DNA of 64,000 nt from 66-474 sp040255405 (GCA_040255405.1 JBDZUX010000005.1:62001-126000), one strand, 5' to 3'; positions 1-8,653 are shown, counted from the first letter of the stretch. Notes: a model not told the origin generated them from the sequence alone. A program made the numbers and translations.

Positions 1-15
1 ACCCTCACCCCCGAC

Positions 16-1842
16 ATGATGCTGGTGCTCGGGTTGGTCTGCTTCACCGTGATCATGCTGATCCTGGAATGGGTGCGTGCGGACATCGTTGCGCTGCTGA
101 TCGTGGTGGTGATCGGAATCACCGGCTTGATGCCGGTGACGCAGCTGTTCGATGGTTTCGCGTCCAACGCGGTGCTGTCGTTGATCGGCATCATGATCAT
201 GGGCGCGGGGCTCGATCGCACCGGCGTGCTGAACCGCGCGGCATCGTTCATCCTCCGTCTTTCCGGCGGTGTCGAAAGCCGTGTTTCGCTGTTGCTCAAT
301 TCCACGGTCGGAATCCTGTCGTCGATCATCCAGAGCCAGGCCCTGGCTGCGCTGTTCCTGCCGGTGGCCAGCCGCATTTCCGCGCGCACCGGCGTGCCGC
401 TGAAGCGCCTGCTGCTGCCGATGGCATGCTGCATCCTCGCCGGCACCAGCATGACGTTGATCTCGAATTCGCCGTTGATCCTGTTGAACGACCTGATCGC
501 CAGCGCCAACCGCAACCTGCCGCCGGGCGCACAGACGATCGCGCCGTTCTCGCTGTTTTCGATCACGCCGATCGGCATCCCGCTGCTGCTGGTGGGCATC
601 GGCTATTTCGCACTCTTCACCCGACGCGTGATGCCGGACGACAGCGAGGATCGGCCCAAGGTCACGCCCGGGCGCACCGAAAGTTACTTCGCCGATACCT
701 ACGGCATCGAAGGCGAGGTCATCGAGCTGACGGTGACCGCCGACAGTCCGCTGGTCGGCATGAGCATCGGCGAGGCCGAGACGCTTGAAAACGCACCACT
801 GATCCTTGCGATCAAGAACGGCAACGAATCGCGCCTCGCCCCGCCGTCCGACCAGATGATCTGGGTGGGCACCGTGCTGGGCGTGCTGGGCTCGCGCCCC
901 GAGGTCAACGAATTCGCGCAGGCGATGCAATGCCGTGCCGGCAATCGCATCCAGGCGCTGGCCGACATGTTCAACCCGACCCGCGCGGGGATTTCCGAAG
1001 TGGTGATCCCGCCGCAGTCGAAATTCATCAAGCAGCAGGTCGGCGAGCTGCGCCTGCGCAAGCGCTACGGGATTTCGGTGCTGGCGGTGAACCACGGCGA
1101 TCAGGTGACACGTGGCGAGGACGTGCGCAAGCACGCGCTGCGCGCCGGCGATTCGCTGGTGCTGCACAGCTTTTGGCGCGATCTGGCGCTGGCCGCTGAA
1201 AGCCGCGACATCGTGCCCGTCACCGACATCCCGAGCGGTGAAGAACAACGGCCCGGGAAAGTGCGTTATGCGCTGGCGTTTTTCGGGCTCGCGATGGCGC
1301 TGGGGCTGTTCACGGACCTGCGCCTCGCGGTGGCGATGATGACGGGCGCGGTCGGCATGTTGCTGGCCGGCGTGCTCAACATGGACGAAGCCTACGGCGC
1401 GATCAACTGGAAGACCATCTTCGTGATGGCCTGCCTGATCCCGCTCGGGATCTCGATGGATTCCACCGGCACCGCCGCGTGGATCGCCCAGGAAATCATG
1501 GTCTACCTCGGCGGGATGCCGCAGTGGCTGATCCAGGCGTTCATCGCCATCCTGGCACTGCTGTTCTCGCAAATCATCTCGCACGTCGGCACCGCAGTGA
1601 TGATGGTGCCGATGGCCATCAACATCGCGCTGGCGTCGGGCGGCAACCCGAGCGTCTATGCGTTGATCGTGGCGCTGTCGGTGTCGAACACATTCCTGAT
1701 TCCGGGCGCCAGCCCGACGCTGCTGATCGTGGCTGGCCCCGGCGGCTACAAGCCGCGCGACTTCGTGCGCGTGGGCTTGCCGCTGACCATGCTGATGCTG
1801 GTCGCCACCCTGGTGATGGTGAACCTGGTGTTCAACCGCTAG
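16..1842 (+). CDS. SLC13-family permease with central RCK_C domains
   Basis: Predicted inner-membrane anion or dicarboxylate transporter of the SLC13/ArsB-NhaD type. Hydrophobic helices fill roughly residues 1-200 and 415-608. Between them lies a hydrophilic segment (about 225-400) that reads as two TrkA-C (RCK_C) modules, the arrangement of the large permease-RCK proteins; RCK_C modules usually bind a regulatory ligand. The substrate cannot be read from the sequence. The frame stays open to the window edge, and the residues before the first Met look like the usual N-terminus of the family, so the true start may lie just outside. The gene ends at a TAG only 13 bp before a REP hairpin shared with ccoS on the other strand. 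Confidence 0.8.
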   Translation: MMLVLGLVCFTVIMLILEWVRADIVALLIVVVIGITGLMPVTQLFDGFASNAVLSLIGIMIMGAGLDRTGVLNRAASFILRLSGGVESRVSLLLNSTVGILSSIIQSQALAALFLPVASRISARTGVPLKRLLLPMACCILAGTSMTLISNSPLILLNDLIASANRNLPPGAQTIAPFSLFSITPIGIPLLLVGIGYFALFTRRVMPDDSEDRPKVTPGRTESYFADTYGIEGEVIELTVTADSPLVGMSIGEAETLENAPLILAIKNGNESRLAPPSDQMIWVGTVLGVLGSRPEVNEFAQAMQCRAGNRIQALADMFNPTRAGISEVVIPPQSKFIKQQVGELRLRKRYGISVLAVNHGDQVTRGEDVRKHALRAGDSLVLHSFWRDLALAAESRDIVPVTDIPSGEEQRPGKVRYALAFFGLAMALGLFTDLRLAVAMMTGAVGMLLAGVLNMDEAYGAINWKTIFVMACLIPLGISMDSTGTAAWIAQEIMVYLGGMPQWLIQAFIAILALLFSQIISHVGTAVMMVPMAINIALASGGNPSVYALIVALSVSNTFLIPGASPTLLIVAGPGGYKPRDFVRVGLPLTMLMLVATLVMVNLVFNR

Positions 1843-1855
1843 AACCGGTCCTGCA

Positions 1856-1933
1856 GAAACCGGGGTCAGAGTGCACTTTCCGACCGTCCTCCAGGTTGAC
1901 CCGAGGGGTCTGGTGAAAGCACACTCTGACCCC
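1856..1933. repeat. REPIN-like hairpin, family A copy 1 (permease/ccoS border)
   Basis: Imperfect inverted repeat. The left arm 1856-1880 contains GGGGTCAGAGTGCACTTTC; the right arm 1915-1933 is its complement with two mismatches. The spacer is about 34 bp. It lies between convergent genes and runs into ccoS: the TGA of ccoS (1866-1868) is part of the repeat core. Two more copies lie at 6445-6528 and 49936-50020. The form resembles REPINs mobilised by RAYT (REP-associated tyrosine) transposases, but no such transposase is in the window. Confidence 0.9.
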
Positions 1934-2111
1934 CTGCTTCCGTCGCTTTCGCCTGTCCCTGGGGCTCGGACGGCGGGTCGTCGAGCAACGGCAGCACCCC
2001 CGGCGTATTCAGATCCTCGAACTGCGCGTGGTTGACCGCCCAGAAGAACACACCGACGGCCACGACCGCCAGCACCAGCGAAATCGGGATCAGGATCAGC
2101 AGCGCGTTCAT
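1866..2111 (-). CDS. ccoS: CcoS, cbb3 oxidase maturation protein
   Basis: Small single-span membrane protein (81 aa) needed for cofactor insertion into cbb3 oxidase. The N-terminus is one hydrophobic helix (residues 3-25) followed by the family-typical WAVNHAQFEDLNTPG segment. Its ATG overlaps the TGA of ccoI by ATGA, so translation is probably coupled. The tail is unusual: about residues 60-81 and the stop codon are encoded by the REPIN hairpin at 1856-1933, so the original C-terminus was probably replaced or extended when the repeat arrived. The family is variable at this end, so function is probably kept. Confidence 0.85.
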   Translation of the reverse strand: MNALLILIPISLVLAVVAVGVFFWAVNHAQFEDLNTPGVLPLLDDPPSEPQGQAKATEAGGQSVLSPDPSGQPGGRSESAL

Positions 2112-4485
2112 GCGGTGCGCTCGCGCAAGGTCATCGGCGGCTCGTCCGGCGCGCGGGCTGCTCGGATGCGCAGGCTGTTCAGCACCACCGCCAGCGAGCT
2201 CAGCGACATGCCGACCGCAGCAAGCCACGGTGGTACGAAGCCCAACGCCGCGAACGGCATGGCACCGAGGTTCCAGACCAGTGACCAGCGCCGGTTCTGC
2301 GCCAGTATCCGGACCGCCTGCCCCGCCATCGCGCGCGCCAGCGGCAAGCCCGCCAGCCCGCCCGCTAGCAGCAGGTCGGCGCGGGCCCGCGCAAGGTCGA
2401 CCGCGTCGCCCGGCGTCGCCGATACATCGGCCCCGGCCAGGGCCGCGGCATCGTTGCCGCCGTCGCCCACCGCCAACACGACGTGTCCCGCCGCCTGCGC
2501 AGCGCGTACGCGCGCCAGCTTGTCGAACGGCGTCTGGCGCGCATGGAATTCCGCGATGCCAAGCCGCGCCGCGATCGCCTGCACGCGGGAAGGCGCATCT
2601 CCGCTGACCAGCGTGCAGGCGACACCCGCCGCGCGCAGCGCCCCAACGCAGGCACGCGCGTCTTCGCGCACGCCTTCGACGATCGGCAGGCGCGCAAGCG
2701 GACCTTCCTGATCCGAGAGCCACAACGCGTCGTCGTCGCGGCCTGCACCGGCGAAAGCGGCATGGCCGAGCCGCAGCAGGTTCCCCTCGACCACCGCGCA
2801 CACCCCGCCGCCGGCGACGACTTCGACGTCATTCGCCAGCGGCACCTCCCCGGCTGATGCACGCGCGACCGCCTGCGCGACCGGATGGCTGCTTTCGCGG
2901 GCCAGCGCCACGGCCCAACGCCGCGCCTGGTCATCCGACACGCCCCGGAAGGTTTGCACGCGCGCTTCGTCCCAAGCCGGCTCAGTCAACGTACCGGTCT
3001 TGTCGAAAAGCGCGACATCGACACCGGCCAGTGCGCGCAATGCCGCCGCGCGCGTCGTCAGCACGCCACGCCGCGACAGCAATGCAAGCGTGCGCGTCAG
3101 CACCGCCGGCGCCGCCAGCCCGAACGCACAAGGACATGCCACCACCAGCACTGCGACGGTGGCGTCGAACGCACGCGCGGGGTCGCGCCACAGCCAGCAC
3201 CCGGCGGTCGCCGCGGCCAACGCCAGCACCCGCCAGACGAACCGCCGCACGGCGGGGCGATCGGCATCCCCCGCGAGCTCGCGCGCATGTTGCGCGGACT
3301 CGGTCAACCGCTCGATCGCGGACCATGAACTCGCAGCCAGCGCGCGCGCGACGCGCAATTCCAGCGGACCATCGAGTGTCACGCCGCCTGCCGAAACCGT
3401 ATCGCCACGCCGATGGTGCCGCGCCCGGGATTCGCCGGTCCAGCGCGACTGGTCGATGCGCGCGCCCGTGCTTTCCAGCACGCCGTCGCAAGGCACGGCG
3501 CCGCCCTCCGGCACGTGCACGCGCTCGCCGGGCTCAAGTTCCACGGCGGCCACGGTTTCAAGCGACCCGTCTTCGCGTCGGCGCTGCGCAATCAGCGGCA
3601 ACGCATCGGTGGCGACCGCACCCAGCGCGCGATGCCGTGCCTGCGCGCGCAGTTCCAGGTGCCGTCCCAGCAGCAACACGAATACGAACATGCTGATCGA
3701 ATCGAAATACACCTCACCGCCGCCGCGCAAGGCATTCANNNNNNNNNNNNNNNNNNNNNNNNNNNNNNNNNNNNNNNNNNNNNNNNNNNNNNNNNNNNNN
3801 NNNNNNNNNNNNNNNNNNNNNNNNNNNNNNNNNNNNNNACGAACATGCTGATCGAATCGAAATACACCTCACCGCCGCCGCGCAAGGCATTCACGACGCT
3901 GGCGCCGAAAATCAGCACCACGGCAATGGCGACCGGCACGTCGATGCCGGCGCGGCGCGTGCGCAGACCCGCCAGCGCGTCGCGATAGAACGGCCAGGCC
4001 GCGTAGCCCACCACCGGGATCGCGGACAGCAAGCCCAACCAGCGGAACAACGCAGCGGTCGTGGCGTCCAGCGGATTCACCGCGCCGACGTACAGCACGA
4101 ACGCGAACATCATCGCCTGCATCGCGAAGACGCCGGCCACCAGCACCCGCTTCAGCGAAGCATCGAGCGCGGGCCGTTGCGCATCGTCGAGACTGTCGCG
4201 GTGCAACGGCTGCGCGTCGCAACCGGCGCGCGAACACGCTTCCAGCAAATCCACCAGCGGCAGCCGTGCGTCATCGAACACCACGCGCGCACGCTGCGCG
4301 ACCGCGTCGAAAGCGAGCGACGCGACGCCGGGCAGCGAATGCAATACCTGCTCCAGTTGCAGGGCACGGCGTGGCTGGGCGAGCCCGGCGATGCGCAACG
4401 CGACTTCCGCGCGACCGTCGCGACGCCGCCGCAACACTTGCGCTAGCAGCGCCGGACGCGTCCACACCTCGCGCGGCGCGTTCAT
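2108..4485 (-). CDS. ccoI: CcoI/FixI, P1B copper-transporting ATPase of the cbb3 locus (split by assembly gap)
   Basis: Cation-transporting P-type ATPase that supplies copper for cbb3 oxidase assembly. Visible motifs, in order: TGES in the actuator domain, CPC in the ion-path helix (VVACPCAFGLAAP), DKTGT phosphorylation site, and GDGGND hinge. The start is the ATG overlapping the TGA of the upstream small gene; the end overlaps ccoS. A 100-N run (3739-3838) interrupts the frame, but removing the Ns and one copy of the 55-bp duplicated flank leaves 2223 bp, one continuous frame of 740 residues. The N-terminal ferredoxin-like metal-binding region (about 20-95) shows no CxxC, where many family members carry one. 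Confidence 0.93.
3684..3893. other. Assembly gap (100 N) flanked by identical 55-bp ends
   Basis: Positions 3739-3838 are N. The 55 bases before the gap (3684-3738) are identical to the 55 bases after it (3839-3893). This is what results when two contigs that overlap by 55 bp are scaffolded with a default 100-N spacer. 55 is a common de Bruijn k-mer size. Deleting 155 bp restores the ccoI frame exactly. Confidence 0.95.
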
Positions 4486-4694
4486 GACGACGCCGGCGCC
4501 GGATGCGGATGCGCGGGTACGCCCAGCACCGAATGCGCGGCGGGCATGGGCAATGGCTCGTCGCGGTATTGCACGCTCGCCACGATGATCCAGACGCAGC
4601 CGGCGATGGAAGCCGCGAACACCAGGATGCCCAGCCACGCCACCGGCAAGCGGTACCAGGTGACGCGCTCGGGCTGGCTACTCGGAGGTTTCAT
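4482..4694 (-). CDS. Small single-span membrane protein between ccoP and ccoI
   Basis: A 70-residue protein with one strong transmembrane helix (about 17-41), a basic N-terminus and a Pro/His-rich tail. It overlaps the end of ccoP by 17 bp and the start of ccoI by ATGA, so it is a genuine operon member. Its position is where ccoG and ccoH (FixG/FixH) normally sit. It is far shorter than FixH (about 150-170 aa) and I see no FixH motif, but a reduced FixH-like assembly factor is possible. No full ccoG or ccoH is in the window. An in-frame ATG three codons upstream is an alternative start. Confidence 0.7.
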   Translation of the reverse strand: MKPPSSQPERVTWYRLPVAWLGILVFAASIAGCVWIIVASVQYRDEPLPMPAAHSVLGVPAHPHPAPASS

Positions 4695-5598
4695 CCTTCG
4701 CATGCGACAGGCTGTAGACGTAGGCCGCGGTGACGCGGATGTCGTCTTCGCCGAGTCGCTTGTCCCAGTTCGGCATGTGGCCGTTGCGGCCGTCGTGGAT
4801 CGTCTTGTGGATGTCCGCACGCGTACCGCCATGCAGCCAGATCGCGTCGGTGAGATTCGGTGCACCCATGCCCTGGTTGCCCTTGCCCTCCGCACCGTGG
4901 CAAGCCGTGCATGTGCCCTTGAAAACCGGCTCGGCCGCCGCCGCCATCTTCGCGTCATGCGGCTGGCCCGAAAGCGACAGCACGTATTCGGTGAGATTGC
5001 TGACGGTCGCTTCGCCCAGCCCGCTCCATGCCGGCATCACGCCGGCACGGCCGTGGGTGATCGAGGCCGTGATGTCCTGCCCGGTGCCGCCATACAACCA
5101 GTCGTTGTCGGCGAGATTCGGCGCGCCGAGCGCGATGTTGCCCGGCGCCCCGCGGCCGTGGCACGCCGCGCAGTTGTCCTCGAACAGGACCTTGCCCATC
5201 TGCAGCGCCTGGTCGTCGCGCGACAGTTGTTCGACGCCGTACATGCGGAAGCGTTCCAGCAGCGGATCGAGCTTGGCATCGTTGGCGGCGACCTCGCGCG
5301 CCAACTGGCCATGCATGGTCCAGCCGAGTTTGCCCTTGTGCGCGCCGAAACCCGGGAACAGCCACAGGTACGTGAAGGCCGAAATGAACATCGTGCCCGA
5401 GAGCAGGATCCACCAGCGCGGCAGGTTGTTGAGGCCCTCGCGGACCGCGCCGTGCGCCCACACGTGCCCGGTGGTGCCGTCGGGCTTCACCGGCACCCTG
5501 GCCCACGGCGCCCACAGGAACAGGACGAAGGTGATACCCATGTTCAGCACCACCAGGAACATCACCCAGATCGACCAGAACGACCACATGGAAGTCAT
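4678..5598 (-). CDS. ccoP: CcoP, dihaem cytochrome c subunit of cbb3 oxidase
   Basis: Membrane-anchored periplasmic dihaem cytochrome c that passes electrons towards CcoO/CcoN. The 306-residue product has two N-terminal helices (about 5-25 and 55-75) and then two cytochrome c domains with CAACH and CTACH haem-binding sites, each followed by its family-typical distal region (GAPNLADNDW and GAPNLTDAIW). The start is the ATG preceded by GGAGG at 7 nt and overlapping the ccoQ stop. It overlaps the next gene by 17 bp. Confidence 0.95.
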   Translation of the reverse strand: MTSMWSFWSIWVMFLVVLNMGITFVLFLWAPWARVPVKPDGTTGHVWAHGAVREGLNNLPRWWILLSGTMFISAFTYLWLFPGFGAHKGKLGWTMHGQLAREVAANDAKLDPLLERFRMYGVEQLSRDDQALQMGKVLFEDNCAACHGRGAPGNIALGAPNLADNDWLYGGTGQDITASITHGRAGVMPAWSGLGEATVSNLTEYVLSLSGQPHDAKMAAAAEPVFKGTCTACHGAEGKGNQGMGAPNLTDAIWLHGGTRADIHKTIHDGRNGHMPNWDKRLGEDDIRVTAAYVYSLSHAKDETSE

Positions 5599-5783
5599 GC
5601 ACGATCCTCCGGGTGCCCGTTGGCGTGCTCGCCCGGTTCGTCCTCGTCCTGCATCGGCAGGGACGCGAGACGCCCGAACGCCTGCTTGTGGCGCGGCAGC
5701 CATGCCCAGACCCAGATGCCGATGAAGGTCGCCATCATCAGCACGATGAATACGCCGGCAATGTGTCCCCAGACCGGATTCAT
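5595..5783 (-). CDS. ccoQ: CcoQ, small subunit of cbb3 oxidase
   Basis: A 62-residue protein with one transmembrane helix (about 8-29), then a WLPRHKQAF motif and an acidic tail, as in CcoQ/FixQ, which stabilises the assembled complex. Both borders are ATGA overlaps with ccoO and ccoP, so it is translated as part of the ccoNOQP operon. Confidence 0.9.
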   Translation of the reverse strand: MNPVWGHIAGVFIVLMMATFIGIWVWAWLPRHKQAFGRLASLPMQDEDEPGEHANGHPEDRA

Positions 5784-6436
5784 GGCGAGCCTCCTTGCGT
5801 GGCGGGTGAGGAAACGGCAGGCGGTTGGGGCTCGTTCTTGATGCCGAGCCCCTGCAGGTACGCGATCAACGCGTCCATCTTGGTCTTGCCGTCCACCGCG
5901 GCCGGTGCCGCGGCAATGTCGGCGTCGGAGTACGGGTCGCCGAGCGTCCTAAGCACGCGCATCCGCGCCTGGATGTCCTTTCCATCCAGCTTTGCGTCCG
6001 CCAGCCAGTGGTACGACGGCATGTTGGACTGCGGCACCACGCTGCGCGGATCCATCAGGTGCATGCGCTGCCAGTCGTCGGAGTACTTGCCGCCCACCCG
6101 CGCGAGATCCGGTCCGGTGCGCTTGGAACCCCACTGGAACGGCCGGTCGTACACCGACTCGTCGGCGGTCGAGTAGTGTCCGTAGCGCTGGGTCTCGAAA
6201 CGGAGCGCGCGGATCATCTGCGAGTGGCAGAGATAGCAGCCTTCGCTGACGTACACGTCGCGGCCGGCCAGCCGCAGCGGGTCGTAGGGTTTGACGTTCG
6301 CGGGCGCCTTGACCGCGTGCGCCTCCATGAACAGCGGCGTGATCTCGGCGAGGCCGCCGAAGGACACCATCACCGCCGTAAGGATCCCGAGGGTCCAGGC
6401 GTGCTTCTCGATGAATTCAAAATGACGGTAAGCCAT
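5780..6436 (-). CDS. ccoO: CcoO, monohaem cytochrome c subunit of cbb3 oxidase
   Basis: Membrane-anchored cytochrome c subunit of cbb3 oxidase (218 aa from the chosen ATG). An N-terminal helix (about 12-30) is followed by one haem site CYLCH and conserved text such as RTGPDLARVGGKYSDDWQ. The start MAYRHFEFIEK matches the family; a TTG three codons earlier (6445) is possible. A REPIN hairpin ends 8 bp upstream, and the leader between them is T-rich on the coding strand with no recognisable Shine-Dalgarno, unlike ccoP. Translation may therefore depend on the hairpin or on coupling. Confidence 0.93.
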   Translation of the reverse strand: MAYRHFEFIEKHAWTLGILTAVMVSFGGLAEITPLFMEAHAVKAPANVKPYDPLRLAGRDVYVSEGCYLCHSQMIRALRFETQRYGHYSTADESVYDRPFQWGSKRTGPDLARVGGKYSDDWQRMHLMDPRSVVPQSNMPSYHWLADAKLDGKDIQARMRVLRTLGDPYSDADIAAAPAAVDGKTKMDALIAYLQGLGIKNEPQPPAVSSPATQGGSP

Positions 6437-6444
6437 AAAAAACA

Positions 6445-6528
6445 AAAACCGGGGTCAGAGTGCACTTTCGCAACAACACTGGCGGTCTCGTCGACGGCGG
6501 TCCGAAAGTGCACTCCGACCCCCGTTTT
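6445..6528. repeat. REPIN-like hairpin, family A copy 2 (between ccoN and ccoO)
   Basis: Inverted repeat with 26-bp arms (6445-6470 and 6503-6528), two mismatches and a 32-bp spacer. It fills almost the whole 96-bp gap between the ccoN stop (6533) and the ccoO start (6436). Because ccoN and ccoO are co-transcribed, the hairpin forms in the mRNA, where it could shield the ccoN 3' end, attenuate transcription or alter ccoO initiation. The regulatory effect is inference; the repeat is plain in the sequence. Confidence 0.92.
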
Positions 6529-6532
6529 CCCC

Positions 6533-8005
6533 TCAACCCATCGCCGGCAAGGGCGCCGGACTCTGCTTCGGTTCGGGCTCGGGGATCGGCACCGGGATCG
6601 GGTTGATGATGCGCTTGCGCGCGTCGGCCGCCGTGTACCAGAGATTCCACGCCATCACCCACATGCCCAGCCAGATCAGCACGCCGCCGAACCAGCGGAA
6701 GAAATAATCCGGCCGGATCGCGATCAGGCTGTCCAGGAACGAATAGGTGAGCGAGCCATCGGGATTGGTGGCGCGCCACATCATCCCTTCGGTGACGCCC
6801 GCGGTCCACATCGCCACCACGTACAGCAGCGTGCCGGCGACATGGAGCCAGAAGTGCAGTTCCATCGCCTTGTGCGAATGCATCGCCGGACGCCCCAGCG
6901 CCCGCGGCGCCATCGCGTACAGCGAGCCGATCGTGATCATCGCGACCCAGCCGAGCGAGCCCGAGTGCACGTGCGCGATGGTCCAGTCGGTATAGTGCGA
7001 GAGCGAATTGACGGTCTTCACCGCCATCAGCGAGCCCTCGAAGGTCGCGGCGGCGTAGAACACCAGCGCAATGATCATGAACTTCGCCGCCGGATCATCC
7101 TTCACGCGATGCCAGGCGCCGTTGAAGGTGAACAGGCCATTCGCAGCCGAGCCCCAGCTCGGCATCAGCAGCACCAGCGAAAACGCCATGCCCACCGATT
7201 GCACCCAGTCCGGCAGCGCGGTGTACATCAGGTGGTGCGCGCCCGCCCACATGTACACCGAGATCAGCGCCCAGAAATTCACGATCGAGAAGCGGTAGCT
7301 CCACAGCGGCTGCTGCGCCTGGCGCGGCACGAAGTAGTACATCATCCCGAGAAAGCCGGCGGTCAGGAAGAACGCCACCGCGTTGTGGCCGTACCACCAC
7401 TGCACCATGGCGTCGACCACGCCCGAATAGATCGGGTAAGACTTGGTCAGCGACACCGGCACCGCGAGGTTGTTGACCACGTGCATCAGGCCGACCGCGA
7501 TGATCCACGCGCCGTAGTACCAGTTCGCAACGTAGATGTGGCGGATCCGCCGGCGCGCCAGCGTGCCGAAAAACACCACCCCGAGGCTGATCCAGACGAT
7601 CGCCATCAGGATGTCGATGAACCATTCCGGCTCCGCGTATTCCTTCGACTGGGTGATGCCGAACGGCATCGTGAACATCGCCAGCACGCAGACCAGCTGC
7701 CAACCCCAGAAGGTGAATTCGGCCAGTTTGTCGAACGCAAGCCGCGCATGCCCGGTTCGCTGCACCACGTAGTAGCAGGTTCCCATCAGCGCCGAGCCGC
7801 CGAAGGCGAAGATCACGCCGAAGGTGTGGTCGGGGCGGATGTGGCTGAAGGTCAACCAGGGAATACCGAGGTTCAAGCCCGGCCAGGTCAGTTCGGCCGC
7901 CGCGTACATGCCGATCAGCATGCCCACGATGCCCCATACCGCCGATGCCAGCAGGAACAGGCGCACCACATGGTCGTTGTAACACTCGGTCGTCGAGCAG
8001 GTCAT
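6533..8005 (-). CDS. ccoN: CcoN, catalytic subunit I of cbb3 cytochrome c oxidase
   Basis: The haem-copper catalytic subunit that reduces oxygen at high affinity and pumps protons. The 490-residue product has about 12 hydrophobic helices and typical CcoN text: CYNDHVVRLFLLA near the start, WWYGHNAVAFF in the Cu-binding region, and the IAHVHSGSLGW haem-ligand region. The start at MTCSTTECYND fits family length; a longer frame upstream lacks family similarity and would run into the promoter. First gene of the ccoNOQP operon, behind an FNR-type promoter. Confidence 0.95.
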   Translation of the reverse strand: MTCSTTECYNDHVVRLFLLASAVWGIVGMLIGMYAAAELTWPGLNLGIPWLTFSHIRPDHTFGVIFAFGGSALMGTCYYVVQRTGHARLAFDKLAEFTFWGWQLVCVLAMFTMPFGITQSKEYAEPEWFIDILMAIVWISLGVVFFGTLARRRIRHIYVANWYYGAWIIAVGLMHVVNNLAVPVSLTKSYPIYSGVVDAMVQWWYGHNAVAFFLTAGFLGMMYYFVPRQAQQPLWSYRFSIVNFWALISVYMWAGAHHLMYTALPDWVQSVGMAFSLVLLMPSWGSAANGLFTFNGAWHRVKDDPAAKFMIIALVFYAAATFEGSLMAVKTVNSLSHYTDWTIAHVHSGSLGWVAMITIGSLYAMAPRALGRPAMHSHKAMELHFWLHVAGTLLYVVAMWTAGVTEGMMWRATNPDGSLTYSFLDSLIAIRPDYFFRWFGGVLIWLGMWVMAWNLWYTAADARKRIINPIPVPIPEPEPKQSPAPLPAMG

Positions 8006-8102
8006 CTCAGGTTCCGGTCGCAGGAACGCCGCGACATCGGGCACCGAAAGGCAAGCCTTCCGAGGTCGTGTGCCCGCGTCGCGGCGTTTCTTTTTTGCGC
8101 GC

Positions 8103-8144
8103 ATTATTCCGTGAATGGCCGACGCGGCTCTTGACCACGATCAA
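8103..8144 (-). promoter_or_regulatory. FNR/ANR-type promoter of ccoNOQP
   Basis: 8131-8144 reads TTGAT-CGTG-GTCAA on the minus strand, one base from the FNR/ANR consensus TTGAT-N4-ATCAA. Exactly 22 nt further lies AATAAT (8108-8103), the spacing of a class II FNR promoter with its site centred near -41.5 and a -10 box. The predicted transcript start is near 8096, about 90 nt before the ccoN ATG. This fits low-oxygen induction of cbb3 oxidase. Confidence 0.85.
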
Positions 8145-8209
8145 GAATCGCGCGCGCCACGCCGCCGCGTTTCAAAAGTGCAGGCGTGGGAACAGCGGCA
8201 CGGAATGCC

Positions 8210-8653
8210 TCAGAGCCCGCCACGGGCGCCGATCACCCCGAACGCGATCGCGGCCAGGGCAAGCGTCAGCAGGACGACATGCATCATCAGGAATACGCGC
8301 GGCTTGCCGACCAGGCCAATCCTTGCCGGCAGCCGCAGGGGTGCGGCAATGAACAGCATTACCGTGAACAGCATCCAGACCAGCAACATCAGGCCAATCC
8401 ACCAGCCGCCCTGGTGCAGGTAGGCGAACCCGTACTTGAGTTCCAGCATCCAGAACCCGGTGATGCCGGCCAGCACGACCGCGACGCGGGCCTGGTTGAC
8501 GAAGCGGCCTTCGAACTCCCTGATGCGCAGGATTCGTTCGGGCGCGGGCAACCGGTTGAAGATCGGCAGCAGCGATGCGGTGACCGTCAAGACGCCGCCG
8601 ATCCACCACACCACGCTCAATACGTGGATGGCCAGCAAGATGTTGAACGTCAT
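8210..8653 (-). CDS. CopD-like four-helix membrane protein
   Basis: A 147-residue integral membrane protein with about four helices. Conserved-looking features are the N-terminal LLAIHVLSVVWWIGGV, with a His in helix 1, and a late LMMHVVLLTLAL helix with another His. This is the pattern of the CopD-like/DUF2269 families, which may bind haem or copper. It lies on the same strand upstream of the cbb3 promoter, so it is transcribed separately from ccoN but may be related through copper or haem supply. The exact function is not known from the sequence. Confidence 0.65.
   Translation of the reverse strand: MTFNILLAIHVLSVVWWIGGVLTVTASLLPIFNRLPAPERILRIREFEGRFVNQARVAVVLAGITGFWMLELKYGFAYLHQGGWWIGLMLLVWMLFTVMLFIAAPLRLPARIGLVGKPRVFLMMHVVLLTLALAAIAFGVIGARGGL

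Noticed and set aside
3739..3838. A true deletion or insertion in ccoI at the N run
   Set aside because: The identical flanks and restored frame fit an overlapping contig join better.
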